64,000 nt of DNA, from contig NZ_CP060414.2 in the NCBI RefSeq assembly GCF_014297595.2, positions 1,364,001-1,428,000 of the forward strand. The letters are read 5' to 3'. A model generated the notes under the pieces. It saw nothing but the letters and a program-made list of their open reading frames with translations, was not told where the DNA came from and ran no database searches. Position numbers and translations under genes: made by a program. The DNA comes from Neisseria musculi (lineage in GTDB: Bacteria; Pseudomonadota; Gammaproteobacteria; Burkholderiales; Neisseriaceae). This document shows positions 39,041 to 47,356 of this stretch, one piece after another (the first letter of the stretch is position 1; every line of letters starts with the position of its first letter).

Positions 39041-39517
39041 ATGCCCGAAAACATTTTCAAGCAAGTTTCTCTGGATATTCTGCGCCTGCACCAAAAAGCC
39101 GTACACACGCTTTTAGCCACCCAGTGCAGCGGCTGCCCGGAAATCCATGATGCAGTGTTTGTTACCTTAAACGGCAGATATTATGTTTGGTTGGCTGAAA
39201 GCCCGCAAAGCGACCCGAAAACCGGCATTCTGCTGATTGAGGCAGAAGGCACCCCCACCCGCCTGAGCTGGGTTGCCCGCGCCCGCAGGCTCAAGAAAAA
39301 AGACCGCTTATACTGCCGTGCCGCCGCCGCGCTGCAACGCCGCATCAATCCCGACCAAGCGGCATCCTGCCTCGCCGATTGCCCCTGTTTGTTGGAGCTT
39401 ATCCCGCAGCAAGGCCGCTTAACAGTTAATGACAATAGAGATTTTACGCTTTTGCCTTCCGATTTGATGAAGGCTCTGTATCCGGCAAAGCAAACAATAG
39501 AAGCATTTGCCTCATAA
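39041..39517 (+). CDS. HugZ/PNPOx-like split-barrel protein, probably iron-regulated
   Basis: The 158-residue soluble protein has the layout of the FMN-binding split-barrel family that includes haem-degrading HugZ/HutZ: an opening helix (DILRLHQKAVHTLLAT), strands IHDAVFVTLNGRYYVWLAES, then GILLIEAEGTPTRLSWVARARRLKKKDR. This matches the HugZ order of LATL, FYV-IS, ED and FARxRL motifs. It lacks the longer C-terminal haem-binding arm of HugZ. AAAGGAGAACGAA precedes the ATG and a Fur-type promoter controls it. A function in haem iron use is inferred; the cysteine pair C31/C34 is unexplained. Confidence 0.6.
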   Translation: MPENIFKQVSLDILRLHQKAVHTLLATQCSGCPEIHDAVFVTLNGRYYVWLAESPQSDPKTGILLIEAEGTPTRLSWVARARRLKKKDRLYCRAAAALQRRINPDQAASCLADCPCLLELIPQQGRLTVNDNRDFTLLPSDLMKALYPAKQTIEAFAS

Positions 39518-39547
39518 CAGTTTTGGTAGTGGTTTGTGTTCCTTTTG

Positions 39548-39572
39548 CGCCCCCTCGTGGGGCGGTTTTTTT
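39548..39572 (+). terminator. rho-independent terminator
   Basis: CGCCCC-CTCG-TGGGGCG followed by seven T, 30 bp after the HugZ-like gene. Confidence 0.85.
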
Positions 39573-39617
39573 GCATGGAAAAACGCGTTGCAGGCTCCCA
39601 AACAACTTGCCGGCCGC

Positions 39618-39665
39618 TTTTTCAGACGGCCTTTCGTTAACGATAACTGTCAGGCCGTCTGAAAA
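39618..39665. terminator. paired-DUS hairpin between convergent genes
   Basis: TTTTTCAGACGGCC and GGCCGTCTGAAAA pair around GTTAACGATAAC, itself a small inverted repeat. Confidence 0.75.
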
Positions 39666-39688
39666 CCACGGGCATTGAGTTCTGCCTG

Positions 39689-40144
39689 TCAGACATCTCC
39701 TGCACCACCGGCAAATTGTGCCGCACCTCGGTTGGCCAGCTTGTCGGCACGCTCGTTTTCCTCGTGGCCGGCATGGCCTTTTACCCATGCCCATTTAATG
39801 TCGTGCAAACCGGCCAAACGCTCAAGTTCACGCCACAAATCTTCGTTTTTCACCGGCTGTTTGGCAGCGGTTTTCCAGCCGTTTCGCTTCCAACCGTGTA
39901 TCCATTTTTCCATACCGTTTTTCACATATTGCGAGTCGGTGCAGATTTCCACGCTGCTTCGGCGCTTCAACGCCCTCAGCCCTTCGATAACGGCCGTCAG
40001 CTCCATACGGTTGTTGGTAGTTGCAGACTCCCCGCCGAACAGCTCTTTTTCTTGTGTGCCGTAGCGCAACAGCACGCCCCAGCCGCCCGCACCCGGGTTG
40101 CCTTTGCAGGCACCATCGGTATAGAGATAAACGGTTTTGCTCAT
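39689..40144 (-). CDS. rnhA: ribonuclease HI
   Basis: This enzyme cuts RNA in RNA-DNA hybrids (R-loops, Okazaki primers). 151 residues; the active-site carboxylates fall at the E. coli positions: D10 ([13 protein letters not shown]), E48 (NRMELTAV), D70 ([12 protein letters not shown]) and the late Asp in NERADKLAN. The basic handle is present ([20 protein letters not shown]). The last residues are glycine rich. Monocistronic. Confidence 0.97.
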   Translation of the reverse strand: MSKTVYLYTDGACKGNPGAGGWGVLLRYGTQEKELFGGESATTNNRMELTAVIEGLRALKRRSSVEICTDSQYVKNGMEKWIHGWKRNGWKTAAKQPVKNEDLWRELERLAGLHDIKWAWVKGHAGHEENERADKLANRGAAQFAGGAGDV

Positions 40145-40524
40145 ATGGTTAACCCACTATAGTGAATCCGCCTTATTCTTGCTGCAGGGCAGTACAACGA
40201 TACAGAACCAATTCTGTTGCCGCCTCACCTGCAGGCAGAATTATTCTCCTTGCGCCAGGGCGCAGCAACACCCCAATGGAAATAAAACAGACTTACCATA
40301 AAATAAAATTCAAAGTATCAAGCAACAAGCAGCATGGCAGGCAGCAGGACAGCACCGTCATAACCTTGAAAGTGAATCGGCTGTATCAGTGCAGCTTAAA
40401 AACAAGGTGCATCATAACACAGGCAGTGTATCGAAGTATCAATGCCATTTAATCAGCATTTACACTTTAGTACACTGTCTGTCTTAATTCAAATTTTAGC
40501 AACCCAAATAAACCGTTTGTGCTG
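40145..40524. other. intergenic region with MITE-like repeat
   Basis: From about 40155 the sequence reads TATAGTGAATCCGCCTTATT..., then ACAGAACCAATTCTGTTGCC..., AGAATTATTCTCCTTGCGCC..., GGGCGCAGCAACACCCC..., in the same order as a common neisserial repeat bounded by TATAGTGGAT inverted ends. A clean second end is not visible; it fades near 40.30 kb. No gene is supported. Confidence 0.45.
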
Positions 40525-41463
40525 TTATTCTTTGCGCAAGGCTTTGGGCAATACAAACACGATGCTTTCTTCTATGCCGCTGCCTTCGCGTATGGTTTCG
40601 TGGCCCCAGCTTCGGATGGCGGCAACCACTTCTTCCACCAGCACCTCGGGAGCGGATGCGCCGGCGGTTATGCCCACGCTGTGTTTGCCTGCAAACCATT
40701 CGCGTTTCAGATGGCCGGCGTTGTCGACCATATAGGCATCCACGCCGCGCAGCGCTGCCACTTCACGCAGGCGGTTGCTGTTGGAAGAGTTGGGCGATCC
40801 GACCACAATCACGATATCGCATTGCGCCGCCAGCGCTTTCACGGCTTCCTGGCGGTTGGTGGTGGCGTAGCAGATGTCTTCTTTATGCGGGCTGCGGATA
40901 TTCGGAAAACGTTTCTGCAGGGCTTCGATGATGTCGCGCGTTTCGTCCACCGATAATGTGGTTTGGCTCACATGGGCGAGCTTTTCGGCGTTGCGCACTT
41001 CCAACCCGGCCACATCTTCCACGGTTTCCACCAGCAGCATACTGCCTTCGGCAAGCTGACCCATCGTGCCTTCCACTTCAGGGTGGCCGGAGTGGCCGAT
41101 CATGATGATTTGGTAGCCCTGGGCATCGAGGCGGGTAACTTCTTTATGCACTTTTGTTACCAGCGGGCAGGTTGCGTCAAACACTTGAAAGCCGCGTTGC
41201 GCCGCTTCTTGCTGCACGGCTTTGGATACGCCGTGGGCAGAATAGATCAGTGTGGCGCCCTCGGGTATATCAGCCAAATCTTCGATAAAAACCGCGCCTT
41301 TTTCGCGCAGGTTGTCCACCACGAATTTGTTGTGTACCACTTCGTGGCGCACATAAACCGGCGCGCCGAATTCTTCGAGCGCGCGCTCGACAATGCTGAT
41401 GGCGCGGTCCACGCCGGCGCAGAAACCGCGCGGGTTGGCTAAGACTATGGTTTTTTGGGTCAT
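40525..41463 (-). CDS. ispH: 4-hydroxy-3-methylbut-2-enyl diphosphate reductase
   Basis: A [4Fe-4S] enzyme for the last step of the MEP route, making IPP and DMAPP. The three cluster cysteines are in [19 protein letters not shown] and [11 protein letters not shown]. The substrate-binding motifs [34 protein letters not shown] and [10 protein letters not shown] are present. I chose the ATG at 41463 (MTQKTIVL); the open frame goes to 41493. It follows lspA in the same direction, the usual lspA-ispH pair, 69 bp apart. Confidence 0.97.
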   Translation of the reverse strand: MTQKTIVLANPRGFCAGVDRAISIVERALEEFGAPVYVRHEVVHNKFVVDNLREKGAVFIEDLADIPEGATLIYSAHGVSKAVQQEAAQRGFQVFDATCPLVTKVHKEVTRLDAQGYQIIMIGHSGHPEVEGTMGQLAEGSMLLVETVEDVAGLEVRNAEKLAHVSQTTLSVDETRDIIEALQKRFPNIRSPHKEDICYATTNRQEAVKALAAQCDIVIVVGSPNSSNSNRLREVAALRGVDAYMVDNAGHLKREWFAGKHSVGITAGASAPEVLVEEVVAAIRSWGHETIREGSGIEESIVFVLPKALRKE

Positions 41464-41532
41464 GATGTGCTTTCTTTGTGCGGCGGCCGGCAACGGTGGT
41501 GCGGCCGTTATTGTTGGCAGAAATCTGGCGGT

Positions 41533-42039
41533 TTATCGGTTTTCAGACGGCCTGCTGTTTTCTTTTTTGTGTTTGAAACCGTCTATCACCAGCAGCGCGG
41601 CACCAACGCAGATAAAGCTGTCGGCCACATTAAAGGCGGGGTAATACCAGCTTTGCCAGTAAAATAGCAAAAAATCAACCACATGGCCATAAATCAGGCG
41701 GTCGGCCACATTGCCGGCCGCGCCGCCGATAATCATGGCCGCGCCGTATTTGCCCCAAGTGCCGAAGTTGTCTTTCACGATGGCGCGCGCCAGATAAAAG
41801 CTGATAACCGCCGCCAAAGCGAGAAAGAAATATTTCTGCCAGCCGCCCGCACCGGCCAGAAAGCTGAATGCCGCGCCGGTGTTGAACACCAGTGTCAAAT
41901 CGAAAAAGCCGGGGAGGATATTGAGCCGTTCGGCAAACTCAAAATTTTTCAGCACGGCGGTTTTGGTGATTTGGTCGAGCACAAGGGCGGCGGCAATCAG
42001 AAGCCAATATTTGATTTTGGAGGGTTTTCGGGCTGTCAT
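41533..42039 (-). CDS. lspA: lipoprotein signal peptidase (signal peptidase II)
   Basis: An inner-membrane aspartic protease that cuts prolipoprotein signal peptides before the lipobox cysteine. It has four helices and about 168 residues from the ATG at 42039. Motifs: LDQITKTAV, FNTGAAFSFLAG, and the two catalytic aspartates in GGAAGNVADRL and AFNVADSFI. The start has no clear ribosome-binding site; a TTG at 42054 would add five residues. Several lipoproteins in this window would be its substrates. Confidence 0.95.
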   Translation of the reverse strand: MTARKPSKIKYWLLIAAALVLDQITKTAVLKNFEFAERLNILPGFFDLTLVFNTGAAFSFLAGAGGWQKYFFLALAAVISFYLARAIVKDNFGTWGKYGAAMIIGGAAGNVADRLIYGHVVDFLLFYWQSWYYPAFNVADSFICVGAALLVIDGFKHKKENSRPSENR

Positions 42040-42220
42040 GTGCAAAATCGGCAAAAAACAAAGGCTGCATTTTACCTGAATCGCACTTTGTCGGGTTTAA
42101 TTTGCATAAGGAAACAATGCGCATGGTGTGATATCACAGGGCAGTTATCTTTCAGACGGCCTTTCGGTATAATCGGCAACCTGTCTGAAAGGCCGTCTGA
42201 AACACATGCCAGGAACTGCA

Positions 42221-42997
42221 ATGAGCGCTGCACCCGAAGCCAAATACACTGAAGAAACCGTTTTATGGATTAAACACCACACGCCCAAGCTGATTACGTT
42301 TGCCATCACCCGCCCCGAAAGCTACCGCTTCTCGGCGGGGCAGTTTTCGCGGCTGGGTTTGCGCGAGGGCAACGGCTTCATTTGGCGCGCCTATTCGGTG
42401 ATGTCTGCCGAATATGCCGACACGCTCGAATATTTCGCCGTGTTGGTCGAAAACGGCCCGATGTCGGCCAGACTCGCCGCGCTGCAAAGCGGAGATACTG
42501 TGCTGCTCGACAAAAACGCCACCGGTTTTTTGCTGCCCGGGCGTTTTCCCGATGGCAAAGATTTGGTGATGCTCTGCACCGGCTCGGGCATCGCGCCGTT
42601 TTTATCGATATTGGAGCAGCCCGAAATCTGGCAGCGTTTCGACAGCCTGGTGTTGGCGCATTCTGTTTCTTATGCTGATGAATTGATTTTCACCCGCCGC
42701 ATCGCCGCTTTGCAGACTCACCCTCTGGTGGGCGGATATTTCGGCAAGCTCACCTTCCTGCCCGTGCTCACCCGCGAACGGACGGCAGGCGCGCTGAACC
42801 AACGCCTGCCCGAATTGCTGGCAAGCGGAGCGTTGGCCGCCGCCGCAGGCAGGCCGTTTACCCCGCAAAACACGCGCTTTATGATCTGCGGCAATCCGGC
42901 AATGGTGAAAGACACTTTCCAAACTCTGTTCGATATGGGCTTTTCTATGCACCGCAACCGCATTCCGGGGCAGATTATGATGGAAAACGGCTTCTAA
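42221..42997 (+). CDS. fpr: ferredoxin/flavodoxin--NADP+ reductase
   Basis: A cytoplasmic FAD enzyme of 258 residues that moves electrons between NADPH and ferredoxin or flavodoxin. FAD is held by WRAYSVMSAEY (RxYS motif). The NADP half has LVMLCTGSGIAPFLSIL, and FMICGNPAMVKDTFQTL near the end. The bacterial subclass II tail ends near the aromatic ENGF. The ATG at 42221 sits 5 bp after AGGAACTGCA; an upstream ATG at 42206 has no ribosome-binding site. The upstream 20 bp contain a DUS. Confidence 0.92.
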   Translation: MSAAPEAKYTEETVLWIKHHTPKLITFAITRPESYRFSAGQFSRLGLREGNGFIWRAYSVMSAEYADTLEYFAVLVENGPMSARLAALQSGDTVLLDKNATGFLLPGRFPDGKDLVMLCTGSGIAPFLSILEQPEIWQRFDSLVLAHSVSYADELIFTRRIAALQTHPLVGGYFGKLTFLPVLTRERTAGALNQRLPELLASGALAAAAGRPFTPQNTRFMICGNPAMVKDTFQTLFDMGFSMHRNRIPGQIMMENGF

Positions 42998-43034
42998 CCC
43001 TGTTTTGCCGCATACACCCAATGCAAACAGGGAT

Positions 43035-43440
43035 AAAGGCCGTCTGAAAAAACCAATGCTTTCAGACGGCCTGAGTGCATATTATCAGGGCTTTCATTAA
43101 CCCTCCGCCTGCTGCTGCCGTTTTACCGCGCACCGGCGCAAACAATAATAAAGGCCGTCTGAAAAAAACCAATGCTTTCAGACGGCCTGAGCGCATATTA
43201 TCAGGGCTTTCATTACCCCCCTCCCGCTGCGGCCGTTTTACCGCGCAACGGCGCAAACAATAATAAAGGCCGTCTGAAAAAAACCAATGCTTTCAGACGG
43301 CCTGAGCGCATATTATCAGGGCTTTCATTAACCCCCTCCCGCTGCGGCCGTTTTACCGCGCAACGGCGCAAACGATAATAAAGGCCGTCTGAAAAAACCA
43401 AACGCTTTCAGACGGCCTGAGTGCATATTTTAAGCACTTC
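43035..43440. repeat. 115-bp tandem repeat, about 3.5 units, each with a paired-DUS hairpin
   Basis: Units begin at 43035, 43150, 43265 and 43380, exactly 115 bp apart; the fourth is cut off after about 60 bp at the end of fetA. Each unit opens with AAAGGCCGTCTGAAAA, a short loop CCAATGCT and TTTCAGACGGCCTGAG, then CATATTATCAGGGCTTTCA, a C-rich tract and GCAAACAATAATA. Units differ by a few substitutions. The hairpins lie between the convergent fpr and fetA genes and would act as terminators for both. Confidence 0.9.
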
Positions 43441-43442
43441 AA

Positions 43443-45545
43443 TTAAAACTTATAGTTCACTGCCAGGCGGAAATCACGGCCTATGCCGGGGAGGGTTTCG
43501 CCCCGTTGGCTGTGCGGATAATAGTATTTGTTAAATACGTTGTTTACCGAGAAATTCACATTCAAAGTATCTTTGCCCAGCGGTTTCCAGTTGGCAAAAA
43601 TATCATTGACATTGTAGCTCTTGCGCTCGACTTGGGCGGCATTGCCGTTGCGGTCGCGCACCAAAACCGAACCTTTGGCTTTCTCTACGGTGCGGTTTTG
43701 CCAGCCGATTTCGAGATTGGGTTGGTTGAAGCGGTAGGCCAGCGAGGCTGTCCATGTGCGCCCTGCCTGCACGGCAAATTCGGGGTTGGCACTGAGCAGG
43801 TTGCCGGGGTGGGTGTCGTAAAGGCGAGGCTTGCTGTGCGCCACTCCTGCTTTGGCAATCAGCCCGCCGGTGCGGTAAGACGCGCCAAGCTCGTAACCGC
43901 GGTTTTTGATGTAGCCGGCGTTGGCGGCTTCGCGCACGCCCCCGATAATGTTGCCGGCGGCATCATGGCGGTTTTGCGGGTTGGCAATGGCGTCTTTAAT
44001 GGTTTGCCAGAAATAGCTGCCGCTGGCGGCAAAGGTGCCGTTGTTGTAGTTGAAGCCGATTTCGGTGTTGCGCGCGCGTTCGGCTTTGGTGCCGTCTGCA
44101 ATGGAAACAATGCCGCGCCGGCCGTGGGTGAGCAGCGCATCATAAAGCCTGGGGCTGCGGGTGGCATAGTTGTGTACGGCGCTGAAGCTGAGCGTTTCGA
44201 GCGGCTGCCAGATCAGGCCGAAGCTCGGGTTGAGCCGGCCGTCTGAAACCGATTTGCCGTCATGGGTTTTGATGTCGAAATGGTCGTAGCGCAGGCCTGC
44301 TGTGAGCGTGAAATCGCCGATATCGTTAATCGCTTCCACATACGCGCCGGAATCGGTTTTTTTCGGATTGGTTAGATTGTAGCTTCTCACCAATGCTTGG
44401 CCGGCGGGATTCGTTCGATTGGTGTATTGGTGGTTAAGGAATGCATGCGGCTCGATTTCTTGATGACGGTAATTTACGCCGTATTTCAAGGTGGTGTATT
44501 GGCCGATGCGGCTGTCCAAACCCACATTGGCACCTTTGGTGTCAATCATGGTGGTGGTCGGCCCGGGAACATTGCCGGCATAGCCGTTGTTGGTGTCATC
44601 GGCAGAATAGCGTTTGTTTTTCATCAGATAGGCATTGGCTTCAAGCTTATCGATGAAACCGAGATTCTTCGCGGTATATTCAAGGTTGGTATTGGAGAGG
44701 GTGGTTTCGCGGTAGGCCGGGGCGTTTGATGCCAGGCTGCCGTCCGTGCGCGGGGTGGTTTCCCAGCCGAATTCTTCACGCACAAAACGCTCGCCGCGGT
44801 GTTGGTCCTGCATGTGGCTCAACACAATGCGGTGGTTGTCGAATGTGGCGCCGATTTTGGCCAAATAACTGCGTTTGTCCAACCCGCTTTTCAGCACGGT
44901 GTTGCCGCCGTATTGGTTGGCGTAGCCCTTGCCGGCTTTATAGTCGCTTTCATCGTTTCTGCTGTAGGAAAACAAACCGTCAAAATTGCCGGCACGGCCG
45001 AATACGCTGGTGCCGTAATTGTGGCCGTTGTTGCTGGCATAGCCGGCATTCACGCGCACGCCCCAGTCTTTATCCAAACCTTTGAGCAAATCTGCCGCAT
45101 CAAGGGTTTTGGCAACAATAGCACCGTTGGTTGCGCCGATACCGGAACTGGCCGAACCCGCGCCTTTTTGCACCGACACGATTTTCACCAGCGAAGGGTC
45201 AATAATAAAGCGGCCTTGGTGATAAAGAATCTGGCTGTCGGAATAGGCGTTGTCTATTTTGATATCGACCGAGTTCTGCCCCATGCCGCGAATGGTCAGA
45301 AACTGTGAAGTACCGTTACCGCCGCCGAAATCAACGGCCGGCTCTTCTTCCAGCAGTCCGCGCAAATCAGTAGCCGTGCTTTCATCTTTCTTTTGCAGTG
45401 TTACCACGTTGGTTTTGATTTTTGCACCCTGGCGGTCGCCTTTCACCACTACTTCTTCCAGCGCAGCGTTGACCGCTTCGGTGTCTGCCCACGCAGGCAC
45501 CATGAATACATTACCGACCAACACGGCCAATATCGTTTTCTTCAT
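43443..45545 (-). CDS. fetA: FetA-type TonB-dependent siderophore receptor
   Basis: An outer-membrane 22-strand beta-barrel that imports ferric catecholate siderophores with TonB energy. The signal peptide MKKTILAVLVGNVFMVPAWA is cut before DTEAV. A TonB box-like EEVVVKGD follows, then the plug (STATDLRGLLEEEPAVDFGG, FLTIRGMGQNSVDIKIDNAY) and barrel to a C-terminal VNYKF. It follows meningococcal FetA closely along its length but has shorter surface loops, notably the L3 region (ALVRSYNLTNPKKTDSGAY). ATG at 45545. No poly-C tract lies in the upstream region, unlike the phase-variable meningococcal promoter. No fetB operon follows. Confidence 0.92.
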   Translation of the reverse strand: MKKTILAVLVGNVFMVPAWADTEAVNAALEEVVVKGDRQGAKIKTNVVTLQKKDESTATDLRGLLEEEPAVDFGGGNGTSQFLTIRGMGQNSVDIKIDNAYSDSQILYHQGRFIIDPSLVKIVSVQKGAGSASSGIGATNGAIVAKTLDAADLLKGLDKDWGVRVNAGYASNNGHNYGTSVFGRAGNFDGLFSYSRNDESDYKAGKGYANQYGGNTVLKSGLDKRSYLAKIGATFDNHRIVLSHMQDQHRGERFVREEFGWETTPRTDGSLASNAPAYRETTLSNTNLEYTAKNLGFIDKLEANAYLMKNKRYSADDTNNGYAGNVPGPTTTMIDTKGANVGLDSRIGQYTTLKYGVNYRHQEIEPHAFLNHQYTNRTNPAGQALVRSYNLTNPKKTDSGAYVEAINDIGDFTLTAGLRYDHFDIKTHDGKSVSDGRLNPSFGLIWQPLETLSFSAVHNYATRSPRLYDALLTHGRRGIVSIADGTKAERARNTEIGFNYNNGTFAASGSYFWQTIKDAIANPQNRHDAAGNIIGGVREAANAGYIKNRGYELGASYRTGGLIAKAGVAHSKPRLYDTHPGNLLSANPEFAVQAGRTWTASLAYRFNQPNLEIGWQNRTVEKAKGSVLVRDRNGNAAQVERKSYNVNDIFANWKPLGKDTLNVNFSVNNVFNKYYYPHSQRGETLPGIGRDFRLAVNYKF

Positions 45546-45574
45546 CTCGAACCTCATTTGCACATAAACAAGTT

Positions 45575-45594
45575 AATCAATAATTACTACTATT
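45575..45594 (-). promoter_or_regulatory. candidate Fur box upstream of fetA
   Basis: On the minus strand AATAGTAGTAATTATTGATT resembles the Fur operator hexamer array, 30 bp before the fetA start. The match is partial. Confidence 0.45.
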
Positions 45595-45687
45595 TGCAAA
45601 TAAATTCTAATATGAAGATTTTTCTAAGTCAATGTTAATTCAAAGTCATGAAAATAAGAATAATCAGATTTTTATGTTTGGGCAAAA

Positions 45688-45719
45688 TAAATTACCGATT
45701 GAATATCCAATCGGTAATT
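45688..45719 (-). terminator. terminator at the end of the hvf-sigma operon
   Basis: AAATTACCGATTG and CAATCGGTAATTT are perfect 13-bp arms around AATATC, flanked by A/T runs both ways, 130 bp past the anti-sigma stop. Just beyond it GGGAAGACAGCCTGCTTAAA occurs twice in tandem (45724 and 45747). Confidence 0.8.
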
Positions 45720-45848
45720 TTCGGGAAGACAGCCTGCTTAAAGGCGGGAAGACAGCCTGCTTAAAGGCAGAATGCTACGGCAATCATCAGGGAGGAATGA
45801 TTCAAACACCTTTGCGCCCGGCTGAAAATCCAGCCGGGATTTCCCGAT

Positions 45849-46028
45849 TCAATGCCCGTGTTGCTGCCACTCTTTGATATTGCGGCGTATAAATGCCAGT
45901 TGGCTGCGGTAGCAGCGGCAGCTCGGGCACACTGCCAAATGCATCACCACCGAAAGGCGTTCCCTCATAGAAAGCCGGCGGTCTTGGCTCTCTGAAAGCA
46001 GTATGCAAGCTTCTTTACATTTCAACAT
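45849..46028 (-). CDS. zinc-finger (zf-HC2) anti-sigma factor, 59 residues
   Basis: Reading from the ATG at 46028, which overlaps the sigma-factor end by 14 bp, gives MLKCKEACILLSESQDRR, then RERLSVVMHLAVCPSCRCY and a basic tail ending QQHGH. The HX3CX2C group plus the N-terminal cysteines is the zinc-binding pattern of ZAS/zf-HC2 anti-sigma factors. It is only the zinc domain, without a membrane helix, so it is likely a soluble sensor holding the ECF sigma factor inactive. AAGGAAAG precedes the start. It is the last gene of the operon. Confidence 0.85.
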   Translation of the reverse strand: MLKCKEACILLSESQDRRLSMRERLSVVMHLAVCPSCRCYRSQLAFIRRNIKEWQQHGH

Positions 46029-46629
46029 AGCTCTTTCCTTGCTCCCCTATTTCGGTATCTGCCAAATCAAACCAACGTTGCTGCAGGCATTGCCGCAGTC
46101 CGTTGCGGGCACGGTGCAGGATAACGTAGCAGTTTTCTTTGCTGATGCTGAATTCTCGGCATATTTCAACTACTTCCCAGCCCATGATCTCGCGCAGATA
46201 AAAAATACGTGCGGTATCGTGCGGAAGCCCCTGCATACAGTTTTCCAACGCCCGGAAAAAATCCTGCCTGCACAGCGCGTCTTCCGGCGCAGGTTGCCAA
46301 TATTGCGGAGCGGCAGCAGGTTGCCAGTGACCGCTTTCATCGAAACAACCGTTATAGCCCCGCTCGATGGCATCATTTTCTTCCTGCATACCTTCAAGGC
46401 TTATCATGTGCCTGCTGCTGCGGAAATAATCGGCAATTTTATTTTTGAGTATGCTCAGCACCCAGGTTTTCAACCCGGCTTCCCCCCGGAACTGGCTGTG
46501 TTTGGCTATGGCTGCCGCCAGGGTGTCCTGCACGATGTCTTCGGCCAGAAATTCATCACGCAACTGGATTTTGGCAAAGCGTAAAATATCGCAATGCAGC
46601 TCGGCAAGTTTATGTTTGAATTGTTCCAT
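46015..46629 (-). CDS. ECF-type RNA polymerase sigma factor of the hvf operon
   Basis: About 204 residues from the ATG at 46629 ([11 protein letters not shown]). Region 2: RFAKIQLRDEFLAEDIVQDTLAAA, then FRGEAGLKTWVLSILKNKIADYFR. Region 4: LPHDTARIFYLREIMGWEVVEICREFSI and NCYVILHRARNGLRQCL. There is no region 3, so it is a group 4 (extracytoplasmic-function) factor, with a longer linker (about 95-130) than usual. It starts inside hvfC (20-bp overlap) and overlaps the anti-sigma gene by 14 bp, so it is made together with the peptide-modifying enzymes. This suggests positive autoregulation of the whole cluster. Confidence 0.92.
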   Translation of the reverse strand: MEQFKHKLAELHCDILRFAKIQLRDEFLAEDIVQDTLAAAIAKHSQFRGEAGLKTWVLSILKNKIADYFRSSRHMISLEGMQEENDAIERGYNGCFDESGHWQPAAAPQYWQPAPEDALCRQDFFRALENCMQGLPHDTARIFYLREIMGWEVVEICREFSISKENCYVILHRARNGLRQCLQQRWFDLADTEIGEQGKSYVEM

Positions 46630-47356
46630 CGGTTGATTTTGTTGTGAGTAAAACGCCCGCATCCACCCAGTCATTAACTGCCGGTTTCAAAAGCTCCGCC
46701 ACATCCTGCTCGGGCAGCAGCTCCTGCAGGCCTGCCAAAAGATTGGTAAATGTGTCGCTTTGGCGTTGGAAATGCTGCAGCAAAAACAGGTCGGTGCCTT
46801 CTATCGTGCGGTAATAAACCTCGTTGCTGCGGTTGCGCCAAGTTAAAACATGGCAGGGTGAGTCTTCTATCTGCTCCGGCCCGATGCTGACAAAATCACA
46901 GGGGTAATATTGCAGCCGGGCCGCAGGCGCCCAGGATAACACACTATGCTCATGCCAGCGGCCGTCTGAATCAGGCTGTATGGCTGTTTCGGCATGCAGC
47001 AAGGCGGTTTCAAAATCCATTACGGCCAGCATATTTTCAGACGGCCGCTCATGTTGCGGCAGGCTGTTGAGATAGGCGAGAAATTGCGGGGGAATATCAT
47101 TAAAAAACGGAGATTCCGGGTGTGCCTCGATTAAAAAACGGTTTTGCCAGCCCTGCCATTGTTCGGAATCGGCCAGCAGACTGCTGTCGCTGAAGCAGAG
47201 ATCGAGAAAACTTTTTATATTGTTGCGCACCAAGCGGGTATAAACAGCCAAGCGCTCAGGCGCGATACCGGGGGGGGCAGGCAGCGCGGGGTTGCGGATA
47301 TGATCGGCAAGCTGCGCCTGCGCCTGCGCTGAAGAAATAGGGTTATGCGGCTGCAT
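46610..47356 (-). CDS. hvfC: HvfC/BufC, DUF2063 partner protein of the MNIO enzyme
   Basis: A 248-residue soluble protein with the DUF2063 domain at the N-terminus ([64 protein letters not shown]) and a second C-terminal domain after about 150. In characterised systems this protein binds the precursor leader and the DUF692 enzyme. It starts at the ATG at 47356, overlapping hvfB by 14 bp. Codons 27-29 (GCC CCC CCC) make an eight-base C tract at 47270-47277, a length at which neisserial genes can slip in and out of frame. It is in frame here. Confidence 0.88.
   Translation of the reverse strand: MQPHNPISSAQAQAQLADHIRNPALPAPPGIAPERLAVYTRLVRNNIKSFLDLCFSDSSLLADSEQWQGWQNRFLIEAHPESPFFNDIPPQFLAYLNSLPQHERPSENMLAVMDFETALLHAETAIQPDSDGRWHEHSVLSWAPAARLQYYPCDFVSIGPEQIEDSPCHVLTWRNRSNEVYYRTIEGTDLFLLQHFQRQSDTFTNLLAGLQELLPEQDVAELLKPAVNDWVDAGVLLTTKSTDGTIQT

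Noticed and set aside
43035..43440. CRISPR array
   Set aside because: The repeated unit is 115 bp, units are near identical along their whole length, and the hairpin is a pair of DNA uptake sequences; there are no short repeats with unique spacers and no cas genes.
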